Positions 33,970-42,271 of a DNA stretch of 64,000 bases are shown piece after piece. Numbering within the stretch: the first letter of the stretch is position 1; each line of letters begins with the position of its first letter. The notes beneath the pieces were generated by a model. It did not search any database. It was not told the origin of the DNA and saw nothing but the letters and a program-made list of their open reading frames with translations. The position numbers were made by a program, and so were the translations under genes. This DNA is from Salinibacter altiplanensis (GTDB lineage: Bacteria; Bacteroidota; Rhodothermia; Rhodothermales; Salinibacteraceae): assembly GCF_002894645.1 (NCBI RefSeq), contig NZ_NCQY01000030.1, forward strand, positions 258,394 through 322,393. The letters run 5' to 3'.

Positions 33970-35955
33970 TCAGTCCGTGGCCTCAGAAGAGGCCTCAACA
34001 CCCTCTGAGTCCGGCGAGGCGGCCGTCGCCTCCGCGTCTCCGTCGAGGCCCAGGGTCTCGTCGAGAATGTTGCCCGCAATTTGAATGAAGTCCTGCTCGG
34101 TAATAATGCCGACAAGTCGATTTTCTCGCACCACGGGCAGGGCCCCAATTTCGTGATCGCGCATGAGCTCCACAGTCTCCAGGGTGGGACGATCCGGAGA
34201 TACCGAGATGGGATCCTCGATCATGATGTCTCTCACCGGCACGCCGCCCTCTGGTTGCTCGGTCCGTTCGGCCATGTGCCGGAGGAGGGTGCGGTGGCTC
34301 ACAAGTCCCACCAGCCGGTGCTCTTCGTCTTCCACGAGCACGTGGCGAATCTTTTGCCAATCCATGAGTCGCGCCACAAACTCGATCGACTCTTTCTCGT
34401 GGACAGTGAAGGGATCGGTCGTCATGTAGGCCTCTACGTTCGTCTCCTGCATGCCCGTAGGGGTGAATCCCTCTTCCAGGGTCGCCAGGGACCACTCGTG
34501 GACCGGGGCCCCGTCCTTCTGGCGCTCCACCATGCCCCGCGTGAGCGCCCCGAGACGCTCCGCCCGCGACCCAACGCCCTCCATGCGAGCCAGGGAGTCG
34601 AGCTGCCACTGGGCTCCGGTCTGCTGGGTGTTCACGCGCTTCTGGATCACCCCGAGGTACCGGTCGATGTCCGACGACGCAATGTCGGACGTGCGGAGTC
34701 CGTCTTCGGCCAGTGGAATGAGGGTGTCGAGAATCAGCTCGTGGGCCGGACGATGGGTGCCGTCCAGCCAAGTAAACTGGGAGGCAAGGCCACTCCGGGC
34801 AGCCGCGTTGAAATTGTACCGGGCCTCGTAGAAGTCAATGTGCTCCGACACGTCGTGATACTCCTGTGCCAGTCCCGCCACGAGCCCGTACCAGAAGACC
34901 GCGTTTGCAATCTCGTCGATGACCGTGGGCCCGGACGGCAAGACTCGGTTTTCAATTCGCAGGTGCGGCTTTCCGTCGGTGATGCCGTAGCAGGCGCGAT
35001 TCCAGCGATACACGGTGCCGTTGTGGAGCTGAAGGGCCTTGAGGTCGGGCACACCGCCCGCCTCCAACGTTTCGAGGGAGTTCTCGCCCAGCTCGGTCGT
35101 CAGGAGCACCCGAAAGCGCGAGATGTCCTCCCTGAAGATTTCCATCACCGACTCGTCCACCCAGTCCGAGCCGAACTGCACGCGAGGGCTCATTTCTCGC
35201 AGGTACAGGTTGCTCGACCGCGTGTCGACGGCCTGTTGAAAGAGGGCAATTCGCGTTTCACGCCAGAGCCGCTTGCCAAACAGAAGCGGAGAATTGGTGG
35301 CGGCGGCGAGGCAGGGGGCGGCCACCACCTGGGCGATGTTGTAGTAGCGCGGAAATTCCTCCGGCGACACCTGAAAGTGCGTCTGGAAGCTCGTATTGCA
35401 CCCCTCCAGCATGATGGAGTCGTGCTTCACGAACAGCTCGTCGATGCCCCGAATCTGATACTGCCCCGCCCCGCCCCGCAGCCGAGAGATGGCATCGTTG
35501 AGGGCGTAGTAGCGAGGCCGGGGGGTCATGTAGTCCATCGCAAAGTTCGAGAGGTGGGCCGTGGGCAAGATGCCCGTCATGGCAACCTCGCCGCCCACTT
35601 GCTGCGTGAGGCCCCGCACCTTCTCGATTAGCTCGGACGTCGACGCCTCCATCCGCTGGAAGCAATCCTCCCCAAACTGAAGCGGGTCCATGTTAAACTC
35701 CACATTGAACCGCGTCAGCTCCGTGACGATGCGCTCGTCGGTGTTCCGTTCGAGGACCTCTTCGATGATGGGGGCCGGCCCTCCTTGCGCGTCCACCATG
35801 AACAGCTCCTGCTCGGCCCCAATGCGGCGCATGCCGGTTTCGAACATGTTCTCGTGGAGCATGAGCCCCAGGGCGCGGACATCGCGCATCAGGTGATTCG
35901 TAAACTCGCGGAGTTTAGACGGAGCGGCGTCCCGGCGTACGTTGTGTTCACCCAT
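33970..35955 (-). CDS. Glutamate-cysteine ligase-like protein fused to two CBS domains
   Basis: 661 residues. The N-terminal 470 or so resemble the GCS2 carboxylate-amine ligase fold: IGAEQELFMV (residues 45-54) is the metal/ATP-binding GxExE-like motif, then FNMDPLQF, CNTSFQTHFQV and a conserved RYYN segment. The C-terminal part holds two CBS domains (roughly 500-555 and 567-625, e.g. HVLVEDEEHRLVGLVSHRTL and ALPVVRENRLVGIIT), which bind adenine nucleotides and could gate activity. A disordered acidic tail ends the protein. Exact substrate is unknown; glutathione or another gamma-glutamyl thiol is only one option. Confidence 0.85.
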   Translation of the reverse strand: MGEHNVRRDAAPSKLREFTNHLMRDVRALGLMLHENMFETGMRRIGAEQELFMVDAQGGPAPIIEEVLERNTDERIVTELTRFNVEFNMDPLQFGEDCFQRMEASTSELIEKVRGLTQQVGGEVAMTGILPTAHLSNFAMDYMTPRPRYYALNDAISRLRGGAGQYQIRGIDELFVKHDSIMLEGCNTSFQTHFQVSPEEFPRYYNIAQVVAAPCLAAATNSPLLFGKRLWRETRIALFQQAVDTRSSNLYLREMSPRVQFGSDWVDESVMEIFREDISRFRVLLTTELGENSLETLEAGGVPDLKALQLHNGTVYRWNRACYGITDGKPHLRIENRVLPSGPTVIDEIANAVFWYGLVAGLAQEYHDVSEHIDFYEARYNFNAAARSGLASQFTWLDGTHRPAHELILDTLIPLAEDGLRTSDIASSDIDRYLGVIQKRVNTQQTGAQWQLDSLARMEGVGSRAERLGALTRGMVERQKDGAPVHEWSLATLEEGFTPTGMQETNVEAYMTTDPFTVHEKESIEFVARLMDWQKIRHVLVEDEEHRLVGLVSHRTLLRHMAERTEQPEGGVPVRDIMIEDPISVSPDRPTLETVELMRDHEIGALPVVRENRLVGIITEQDFIQIAGNILDETLGLDGDAEATAASPDSEGVEASSEATD

Positions 35956-36095
35956 GAATGCGTGTGCGGGCTTGTCAGTGGCAAAACGGCGCGCCCCTCC
36001 GGACGCATCTGCCGGAAGGGATTCTCGAATTGAATTCTGGGCATTCGAACACTGGTTGCAAGGTAGAAACGGTTCGTAGTCATTATCAAATCAAC

Positions 36096-37958
36096 ATGAA
36101 CCACACCGAAGGCACGTCCGTCCAAAAGGGAGGCCACGCGAGGCCTATGTCCGGTCTGCACGGTTGCCTCTCATTGTTTCTTCTAGCACTCGTGGATGCC
36201 CGCTCACTCGTCTGGTGGCTCCGCCTTTGGGCCCCGATCGTCCTGTGTGCACTCTTGATCGGAGGGCCGTCTTGTGCCGTCGCGGCGCAGGAGCCCCGTG
36301 GCGCGTCCACCGATGCGACGAATCCTCGGGCGCAGCGGCTGCTTATCCAGGGCATGACCGAGACGCAGCTGGGCGACCACGAGGAAGCAATCTCATATTT
36401 TGAGGCGGCCCTGGAGCAGGCGCCGGAGTCACCGGTGCTTCTCCGGGCCCTTGCCGACGCGTACGACGCCCAGGGCGACCTCTCCACCGCCCTCTTCTAT
36501 GCACAACAGGCACACAGGAACGGGACCTCTCGTCCCGACTATGCCCGCCACCTCGCCGAGATGCAGCGGGCCGTCGGGGAACCGGCCGCGGCCCTTCGCA
36601 CCTACGAAAGCCTCCTCGGTCAATTTCCCGACTGCGACGACGCCTACCGGGCCCGGGCGACGCTTCAGGCAGAACTGGGACGAACGGAGGCCGCAATCCA
36701 GTCCTACGAGGCGTACCTCGATCGCGTCGAGCTTCCCCCGATTGACGTGTACCGCCGGCTGCTTCCCCTCTACCGCGAGACGGAAGACGAGGATGGCATC
36801 GAGGAAACGCTCCGCACCCTGGTGGACCGGCGCCCAACTATGCCCACCTATCAACGCCACCTCGGGAACTACTACGCCGACAGGGAACGCCCCCGAAAGG
36901 CGCTGGGCCTGTTGGCCCCGCTGGGACGTCGGCACCCCAACGACGATTCCCTCCAGCAACAGGTCCAACGGCTCGCCCACCACGCCGGACGCACGACCGC
37001 CCCGCCCCCGAAAGAGCAACCGTCCGACCCGTTGGGGTCTCAGCCCTCCTCCACGGAGGCTGCGCTGCGCCGTGCCCAATCAGTGTACGACACAGCCACG
37101 ATGTCGTCCCCGCCCGACACCACCCGGCTGCGTGCCGCGGCGGATCTGCTGCGGGATGCCTTGAGACAATCCCCCAATTCTGAGGCCGTACTGTCCCTCC
37201 AGGCCCAACTCTACGAGAGCTGGGGCCGCCCCGAGCAGGCGGGGCAGGCGATGGAGCAGCTTCTTGAGCTCGCCCCCCGGACCCCAGACCGGTGGGTCCG
37301 GGCCGCGAAGACATACTACCGGGCACGCCGTGACGTCCAAGCCGCCAAGCTGGCCGAAGAGGGAGGCCACCTCTTTCCAGGGCACATGCCCCTCGCCCGC
37401 ATCGCCGCCTTTGCCCTTCTGCGCTCGGGCACTCCGGGCCAGGCCCGCGAGCACTTCCAGAGTGCCCTCTCGCTCCTCGACGACTCTCCCCCCCCGCACG
37501 AGGAGGCCGTCCTTCTCGCCGGCCTTGGGCTTGCCAACAGCCGGCTCGGCCAGCCTCAGGACGCCGACGACGCACTGGAGAACGCTCTGGCTCTGGCCCC
37601 CGACCATTCCGACGTGCTTCGACTGTACGCCCAGAGTCTCACCCACCGGGGCGAGCGCCTGGACCGGGCGCTCGATCTTGCAGAGCAGGCGGTGGGGCAC
37701 GCCCCGGACTCGCCCCCCGCTCATCATGCGTTGGGGCAGGTTCACCTGCAGCGCAATGAATTGGATGCCGCCCGTCGTCACTTGCGCATTGCCCTCGACA
37801 CAGCTCCCCCTTCCGCCCCGCTGCTGGAGCGACTCGGCGATGTAGAAAAGGCGCTGGGCAACGACGCAGCAGCCCAGACGTATTGGCAACGCGCAGCCAA
37901 GCGTGCGCCTGATCGGGCGTCCCTCCGCGAGAAGCTTGCGGACCCGGCAAATTCGTAG
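36096..37958 (+). CDS. Exported tetratricopeptide-repeat protein
   Basis: 620 residues from ATG 36096; an internal ATG 17 codons later is also possible. A long N-region leads to a hydrophobic segment (WAPIVLCALLIGGPSCAVA) ending near AQE, so export is likely. The mature part is TPR throughout: a first block (AISYFEAALEQAPESP, YDAQGDLSTALFYAQQA), a Pro-rich break near residue 340, then a second block. It is followed 64 bases downstream by DUF4292 and EnvC-like genes, an order I know from other Bacteroidota genomes. Confidence 0.88.
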   Translation: MNHTEGTSVQKGGHARPMSGLHGCLSLFLLALVDARSLVWWLRLWAPIVLCALLIGGPSCAVAAQEPRGASTDATNPRAQRLLIQGMTETQLGDHEEAISYFEAALEQAPESPVLLRALADAYDAQGDLSTALFYAQQAHRNGTSRPDYARHLAEMQRAVGEPAAALRTYESLLGQFPDCDDAYRARATLQAELGRTEAAIQSYEAYLDRVELPPIDVYRRLLPLYRETEDEDGIEETLRTLVDRRPTMPTYQRHLGNYYADRERPRKALGLLAPLGRRHPNDDSLQQQVQRLAHHAGRTTAPPPKEQPSDPLGSQPSSTEAALRRAQSVYDTATMSSPPDTTRLRAAADLLRDALRQSPNSEAVLSLQAQLYESWGRPEQAGQAMEQLLELAPRTPDRWVRAAKTYYRARRDVQAAKLAEEGGHLFPGHMPLARIAAFALLRSGTPGQAREHFQSALSLLDDSPPPHEEAVLLAGLGLANSRLGQPQDADDALENALALAPDHSDVLRLYAQSLTHRGERLDRALDLAEQAVGHAPDSPPAHHALGQVHLQRNELDAARRHLRIALDTAPPSAPLLERLGDVEKALGNDAAAQTYWQRAAKRAPDRASLREKLADPANS

Positions 37959-38022
37959 CCGTCCAAGGGGACGCGTCCGAACGGTACTCACAGTTCCTCA
38001 TGAACAAGTCTTCCCCTCGATC

Positions 38023-38814
38023 TTGACGTCTGTCTCGCCCCCGTTGGCACCGCGTGCCTTTTTGCTTGCACTGGCGAGTGTTCTCGTTCTCGCCGGCTGC
38101 GGAAGCTCGTCGCCGAACACGACCCCAAGCCTTCCCAGCGCCTTTCCCGATCACTCCGTCGATCAGGTCCGACAGCAGATAGGACGGGGGACCGATACGA
38201 TCCGGGGCTACACCGCAAAGGCCCGGATTCGGGTTCGGACTCCCACCCAAACCCAGTCCTTTAATGCCACCGTCCGTCACCGGCGGGCCGACTCCCTCTT
38301 CATGCGCCTCAGCCTTTTCGGGATCGAGGGGGGACGCCTTTTGCTTACGCCCGACAGCGTGTTTTTCTACGATACGCGCAACACCGTGCTGCGCGTGGGG
38401 CCGGTGGAGGCCGTCCAGGAGCTTTTCCCCGCTCCGGTGTCGTCGGACCAGTTCTTCGACAACATGCTCGGGGTGCTCGCTCCCGCCGCCCGTCCCAAGT
38501 GGTCACTTCGGTCCGATAGCACTCTGTACTACCTGTCGGATTCCAACGACCGCGAGCGCTACACAGTCGATCCAGCCCACTGGCGCGTCGTCCGCTACGA
38601 GGAACGGTCCGCCACCGGAACTGTCCGTCAGAAACGACTGTTTTCGGACTTCCGACGGGTCGGGGGCCTGCTGTTGCCCGCCCGTCTCGTCTTTCAGCAG
38701 CCGTCCGACGACCTCCGAGCCCTGGTAAACTACGAGGACATGACCCTCAACCCATCGGGGCTCTCCTTCTCGCTCGACGTGCCGGAGGAGGTACCCCGCC
38801 GGCGGTTCCAGTGA
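38023..38814 (+). CDS. DUF4292 lipoprotein
   Basis: 263 residues from TTG 38023. The N-terminus has the lipobox LVLAGC followed by Gly/Ser, so it should be lipid-anchored. The body matches DUF4292, a LolA/LolB-like beta-sheet fold (IRGYTAKARIRVRTP, SLFMRLSLFGIEGGRLLLT, LLLPARLVFQ), suggesting a role in handling lipoproteins or lipids at the envelope. The TTG overlaps the TGA of an 8-codon ORF (38000-38026, MNKSSPRS), so translation may be coupled. It lies between the TPR and EnvC-like genes. Confidence 0.85.
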   Translation: MTSVSPPLAPRAFLLALASVLVLAGCGSSSPNTTPSLPSAFPDHSVDQVRQQIGRGTDTIRGYTAKARIRVRTPTQTQSFNATVRHRRADSLFMRLSLFGIEGGRLLLTPDSVFFYDTRNTVLRVGPVEAVQELFPAPVSSDQFFDNMLGVLAPAARPKWSLRSDSTLYYLSDSNDRERYTVDPAHWRVVRYEERSATGTVRQKRLFSDFRRVGGLLLPARLVFQQPSDDLRALVNYEDMTLNPSGLSFSLDVPEEVPRRRFQ

Positions 38815-38870
38815 CTGGAGTACGGCCCGCCGTTCGTCCCTTTCATCGCCGCCCGATCGTTCGTTTCGGA

Positions 38871-40109
38871 ATGCATCCCTCCTGGCCTTCACGACGGATC
38901 GCTCAGCGGGCGTTCCGAACCGGCCTCGTCGTGCTCCTCGGCCTCGCGGTCCCGGTCGGCGTCTCGGCCACGTACGGGCAGGGCGCCTCGTCCCAACGCG
39001 AGACGACCCGGCAGCGTCTGACCCAGCTGGAGCAGCAGATCCAACAAGAACAGCAACGCCTTCAGAAAACGGAGAAAGAGGCGGAGTCCACCCAGGAACA
39101 GCTCGCCTCGCTGCAACGAGAAATCGCCCTCCGCGAAAAGCTGGTCGCGACGTACCAGGCCCGCCTCGACGAGCTGGGACAGGAGCGCTCGCGTCTCCGC
39201 GACACGCTGTCGACCCTACAGACACGCCTCGAGGCACTTCGGGACGACTATCGGGGGCAGCTCTCTCACGCGTACAAGCATGGGCGCCTGCACGATCTGG
39301 CCTTGCTGCTCGCCTCCCAGTCCATCAACCAGATGCTCATCCGCGCGCGGTACCTTCGGCGGTTTGCCACCGATCGTCGCCAGCAGCGAAGTGCCATCCA
39401 GTCGGCCACCGACGAGGTCCGCTCCTCCCGCGAACAACTCGCCCAGAAGCGGACCGAGACCCGAGACCTGCTCGCCGAGGCACGCACGGAGCGCACGAAC
39501 CTGCGGGCCCTCGAACGGGAACGACGACAGGTCATCGACGAGCTACAGGCCCGGCGCTCCGAGCTTGAGCAGCAGATCGACCAGAAGCAACGACAGGCCC
39601 AACAGCTTGAAGAACGCATCCAAAAGCTTGTGGCGCGGGCCAAACGGGAGGGGGCTGCCTCGGGGGCGGAGGCGGAGGTCGCCGCCAGTCTGTCCGCGTC
39701 GTTCCAGGACAACCGCGGGGCCCTGCCCTGGCCCGCAGACGGGGCCGTAACCACCGACTTCGGCGACCAGGTGGACCCGGTCCACGAAACGACGACATAT
39801 CACCCCGGCATTCTCATTGCCACCTCGCCCCGAAGCCGCGTTCGGGCCATCTTTGACGGCACGGTGACGGGGGTCGACTTTGTGCCCGGGTACGGCACCT
39901 ACGTCGTCATTCAGCACGGCGAGTACCTGTCCGTCTACAGCAACTTCTCCAGCCTGTCCATTGCCGAGGGCAACCAGATCGAAGCGGGGCAGGTCATCGG
40001 CCAGGCCGGAACCGAGAGCGAGCCCCGAGGGGCCAGCCTCTTTTTCGGACTCGTCGACCGATCATCCAGCGAGTTTGTGGATCCGTCCGGCTGGCTCTCG
40101 GCCCGCTGA
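38871..40109 (+). CDS. EnvC-like murein hydrolase activator (degenerate M23)
   Basis: 412 residues from ATG 38871, which gives a proper signal peptide (FRTGLVVLLGLAVPVGVSATYGQG). A GTG at 38811 overlapping the DUF4292 stop is an alternative. Residues about 25-270 are coiled coil (LTQLEQQIQQEQQRLQKTEK). The C-terminal LytM/M23 domain keeps its frame (PWPADGAVTTDFG, GYGTYVVIQHGEYLSVYSNF) but lacks the HxxxD and HxH zinc ligands (HPGILI, SLFF). As in EnvC, it should activate amidases at the division site instead of cutting peptidoglycan itself. Confidence 0.9.
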   Translation: MHPSWPSRRIAQRAFRTGLVVLLGLAVPVGVSATYGQGASSQRETTRQRLTQLEQQIQQEQQRLQKTEKEAESTQEQLASLQREIALREKLVATYQARLDELGQERSRLRDTLSTLQTRLEALRDDYRGQLSHAYKHGRLHDLALLLASQSINQMLIRARYLRRFATDRRQQRSAIQSATDEVRSSREQLAQKRTETRDLLAEARTERTNLRALERERRQVIDELQARRSELEQQIDQKQRQAQQLEERIQKLVARAKREGAASGAEAEVAASLSASFQDNRGALPWPADGAVTTDFGDQVDPVHETTTYHPGILIATSPRSRVRAIFDGTVTGVDFVPGYGTYVVIQHGEYLSVYSNFSSLSIAEGNQIEAGQVIGQAGTESEPRGASLFFGLVDRSSSEFVDPSGWLSAR

Positions 40110-40165
40110 CCCGAAGGCGTCCCCATCGGATTCACAAAAACCTTTCGCCCGACGGAAGATGGTCA

Positions 40166-40198
40166 TTTGGGATTGCTGGAGGGTGGAGCGTATCTTCT
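40166..40198 (+). promoter_or_regulatory. Candidate Bacteroidota-type promoter of lpdA
   Basis: TTTG at 40166-40169 is followed 21 bases later by TATCTTCT (40191-40198), matching the -33 (TTTG) and the first part of the -7 (TAnnTTTG) element with the spacing typical of Bacteroidota. It lies 50 bases upstream of the lpdA start. Confidence 0.4.
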
Positions 40199-40247
40199 AC
40201 ATCAGATCCTCCTTCGCCTACACCCCCAATTTTCTTCTCGTCCCCTT

Positions 40248-41666
40248 ATGGCTACGGACTACGATTGCGTTATTGTTGGCAGCGGCCCCGGCGGCTACGA
40301 AACAGCCATCCGGGCCACCCAGCTCGGGATGGAGACGGCTATTGTTGAGAAGGACAAGCTGGGCGGCGTCTGCCTAAACGTGGGCTGCATTCCGACCAAG
40401 GCCCTCCTCAAGAGCGCCGAGGTCATGGCCGAGACGAACCACCTTGACGACTTTGGGCTGGAGCTGGACGGATCCATTTCCGTCGACTTCCCAAGCGTCA
40501 TTGAACGCAGTCGGGGGGCGGCCAACCAGATGAATCAGGGCGTGCAGTTCTTGATGAAGAAGAACGACATCGATGTGCTGCGCGGGCACGGCCGCCTGAC
40601 CGCCCCGGACACCGTGGAGATCGAGCCCTCGGTCACGATGGACGGCGAGGAGGTGGGGGAGGAGCGCACCGTCACGGCCGACCACGTCATTCTGGCCACG
40701 GGCGCACGCCCCAACGAACTGCCCTTCCTTCCCATCGACGGGGAGCACGTCGTGAGCTCGAAGGAGGCGATGCTCCAGACCGAGCAGCCCGACTCCCTCG
40801 TGATCGTGGGCGCCGGGGCCATCGGGGTCGAGTTCGGATACTTTTACAACCACATGGGCACGGACGTCACCATTATCGAGGTCCAGGACCGCATGGTGCC
40901 CGCCGAGGACAAGGACGTGTCGAAGGAGCTTGAGAAGGCCTACACGAAGATGGGCATCGACGTCATCACCGGCGCGGGCGTGCAGGGCGTCGACAAAGAC
41001 GCCGACCCGCTGCGGGTGGAGGTCGACACCGGCGACGGCACCGAGCACATTGAGTGCGACCAGGTGCTCTCCGCCGTCGGCGTCGTGGGCAACGTCGAAA
41101 ACATTGGCCTGGAGGAGGTTGGGGTCGAGACGGAGAACAATGACATCGTAGTGGACGAGTATTACCGGACCAACGTGGACGGCGTCTATGCCATCGGCGA
41201 CGTGACGGGGGCGCCCTGGCTTGCCCACAAGGCCAGCCACGAGGGCATTCTCTGCATCGAGAAGATCGCGGGACACGACGTGCGGCCGATGGACATGAAC
41301 GACGTCCCGGCCTGCACGTACTGCCAGCCCCAGATTGCGTCCGTCGGCCACACGGAAGAAGAGGCGAAGGAGGAGGGCTACGACGTGAAGGTCGGCAAAT
41401 TCCCGTTCAAGGCCAACGGGAAGGCCGCCGCACTGGGCCATCAGACGGGCTTTGTCAAGACCATCTACGACGAGAAGTACGGCGAATTCTTGGGCTGCCA
41501 CATTATCGGAGAGGACGCCACAGAGCTGATCTCGGAGGTCGTGACCGCCCGCAAGCTCGAAACGACGGGCCTCGAAATCATGGAGTCGATACACCCGCAC
41601 CCAACCCTTTCGGAGACGGTGATGGAGGCGACCCGCGAGGCCTACGGCCAGCCGATTAACATTTAG
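40248..41666 (+). CDS. lpdA: Dihydrolipoamide dehydrogenase
   Basis: E3 component of pyruvate, 2-oxoglutarate and branched-chain 2-oxo acid dehydrogenases, and L-protein of the glycine cleavage system; reoxidises dihydrolipoyl groups with NAD+. 472 residues from ATG 40248. FAD site VIVGSGPGGYETA; redox disulfide in GGVCLNVGCIPTK; NAD site VIVGAGAIGVEFG; the C-terminal HPHPTLSETV carries the active-site His-Glu pair. Longer frame from 40167 rejected. It stands alone, with no other dehydrogenase subunits adjacent; gcvT, a possible partner, lies 15 kb away. Confidence 0.96.
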   Translation: MATDYDCVIVGSGPGGYETAIRATQLGMETAIVEKDKLGGVCLNVGCIPTKALLKSAEVMAETNHLDDFGLELDGSISVDFPSVIERSRGAANQMNQGVQFLMKKNDIDVLRGHGRLTAPDTVEIEPSVTMDGEEVGEERTVTADHVILATGARPNELPFLPIDGEHVVSSKEAMLQTEQPDSLVIVGAGAIGVEFGYFYNHMGTDVTIIEVQDRMVPAEDKDVSKELEKAYTKMGIDVITGAGVQGVDKDADPLRVEVDTGDGTEHIECDQVLSAVGVVGNVENIGLEEVGVETENNDIVVDEYYRTNVDGVYAIGDVTGAPWLAHKASHEGILCIEKIAGHDVRPMDMNDVPACTYCQPQIASVGHTEEEAKEEGYDVKVGKFPFKANGKAAALGHQTGFVKTIYDEKYGEFLGCHIIGEDATELISEVVTARKLETTGLEIMESIHPHPTLSETVMEATREAYGQPINI

Positions 41667-41699
41667 GGTCTGTTTTGACCTTGGGTCGGGTCGCCAGAA

Positions 41700-41839
41700 C
41701 AAACCCCGACAGGACGAAAACTATTCTCTGAAGGAGGCCCACAGCGGTGCGCCCCGAGCAGGGCAGGAAGATGCTCCCCGGGCGGTCAATGAGTGCCTCA
41801 GAACAGGCTTCTGGCGCCCACGCATCTGGACTTTTCCAA
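41700..41839 (+). ncRNA. Candidate structured small RNA (6S-like shape)
   Basis: The stretch before the terminator at 41840 folds by eye into one long interrupted hairpin. The pairs run GAAG (about 41730) with CTTC, then GAGGC with GCCTC, and then CGCCC-GAGCA with TGCTC-GGGCG around a central GGCAGGAAGA loop. There is no credible reading frame. A rod of short helices and bulges followed by an intrinsic terminator fits 6S RNA or another small RNA, but no family consensus is recognised, and it could also be the lpdA 3' UTR. Confidence 0.35.
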
Positions 41840-41871
41840 GCCCCGTTCTCTCCGGAGGACGGGGCGTTTTT
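41840..41871 (+). terminator. Strong rho-independent terminator
   Basis: GCCCCGT (41840-41846) pairs with ACGGGGC (41859-41865); the loop contains a further CTCCGGAG palindrome, and the stem is followed by GTTTTTAT. It ends transcripts from lpdA and from the candidate small RNA. Confidence 0.85.
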
Positions 41872-42271
41872 ATTTCGGGCCCTGCGATCTAGTTCAGGCC
41901 CTACGACACCATTTCGACTCCACTCCGAACTGTGGAGCTGGGCCTCCCCAAACGTCATCCGGGAACCCGGGGGCACTGGAAAGCTCTTCGGGAGACTCAG
42001 AAGCTGTTTGATGGATTGATGTTCAGCCGACACGAGCGTAGCGACTGACGAGGCCCAGCCGAGTACACACAGTGGGCGAAGCTGCAAAATGGTGCCCACC
42101 TCTGTAGCGGGGGCCGAGCAGGAGCGAGGTCATGCCCGTGGGGGGCTACCGGGCGAATGCAGAAGCCCTTTTGCGCTGGGAGCAGAGCGACCAAGTACTC
42201 GTCGGGGTGGCCACAGAGCATCCGCCAAACAACTTCTCAGGGCTCTCTAGGGCTGGCTTCCTTCGCGGCAG
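41872..42271. other. Intergenic region with no supported gene
   Basis: About 400 bases between the terminator and the convergent M1 peptidase gene. Both strands contain short open frames with irregular composition (on the minus strand, fragments such as SSVATLVSAEHQSIKQLL), none with a convincing start or family. The pattern suggests decayed sequence, perhaps from a mobile element, but I cannot name one. It contains a GTCGGC-like palindromic patch near 42025-42055. Confidence 0.4.
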
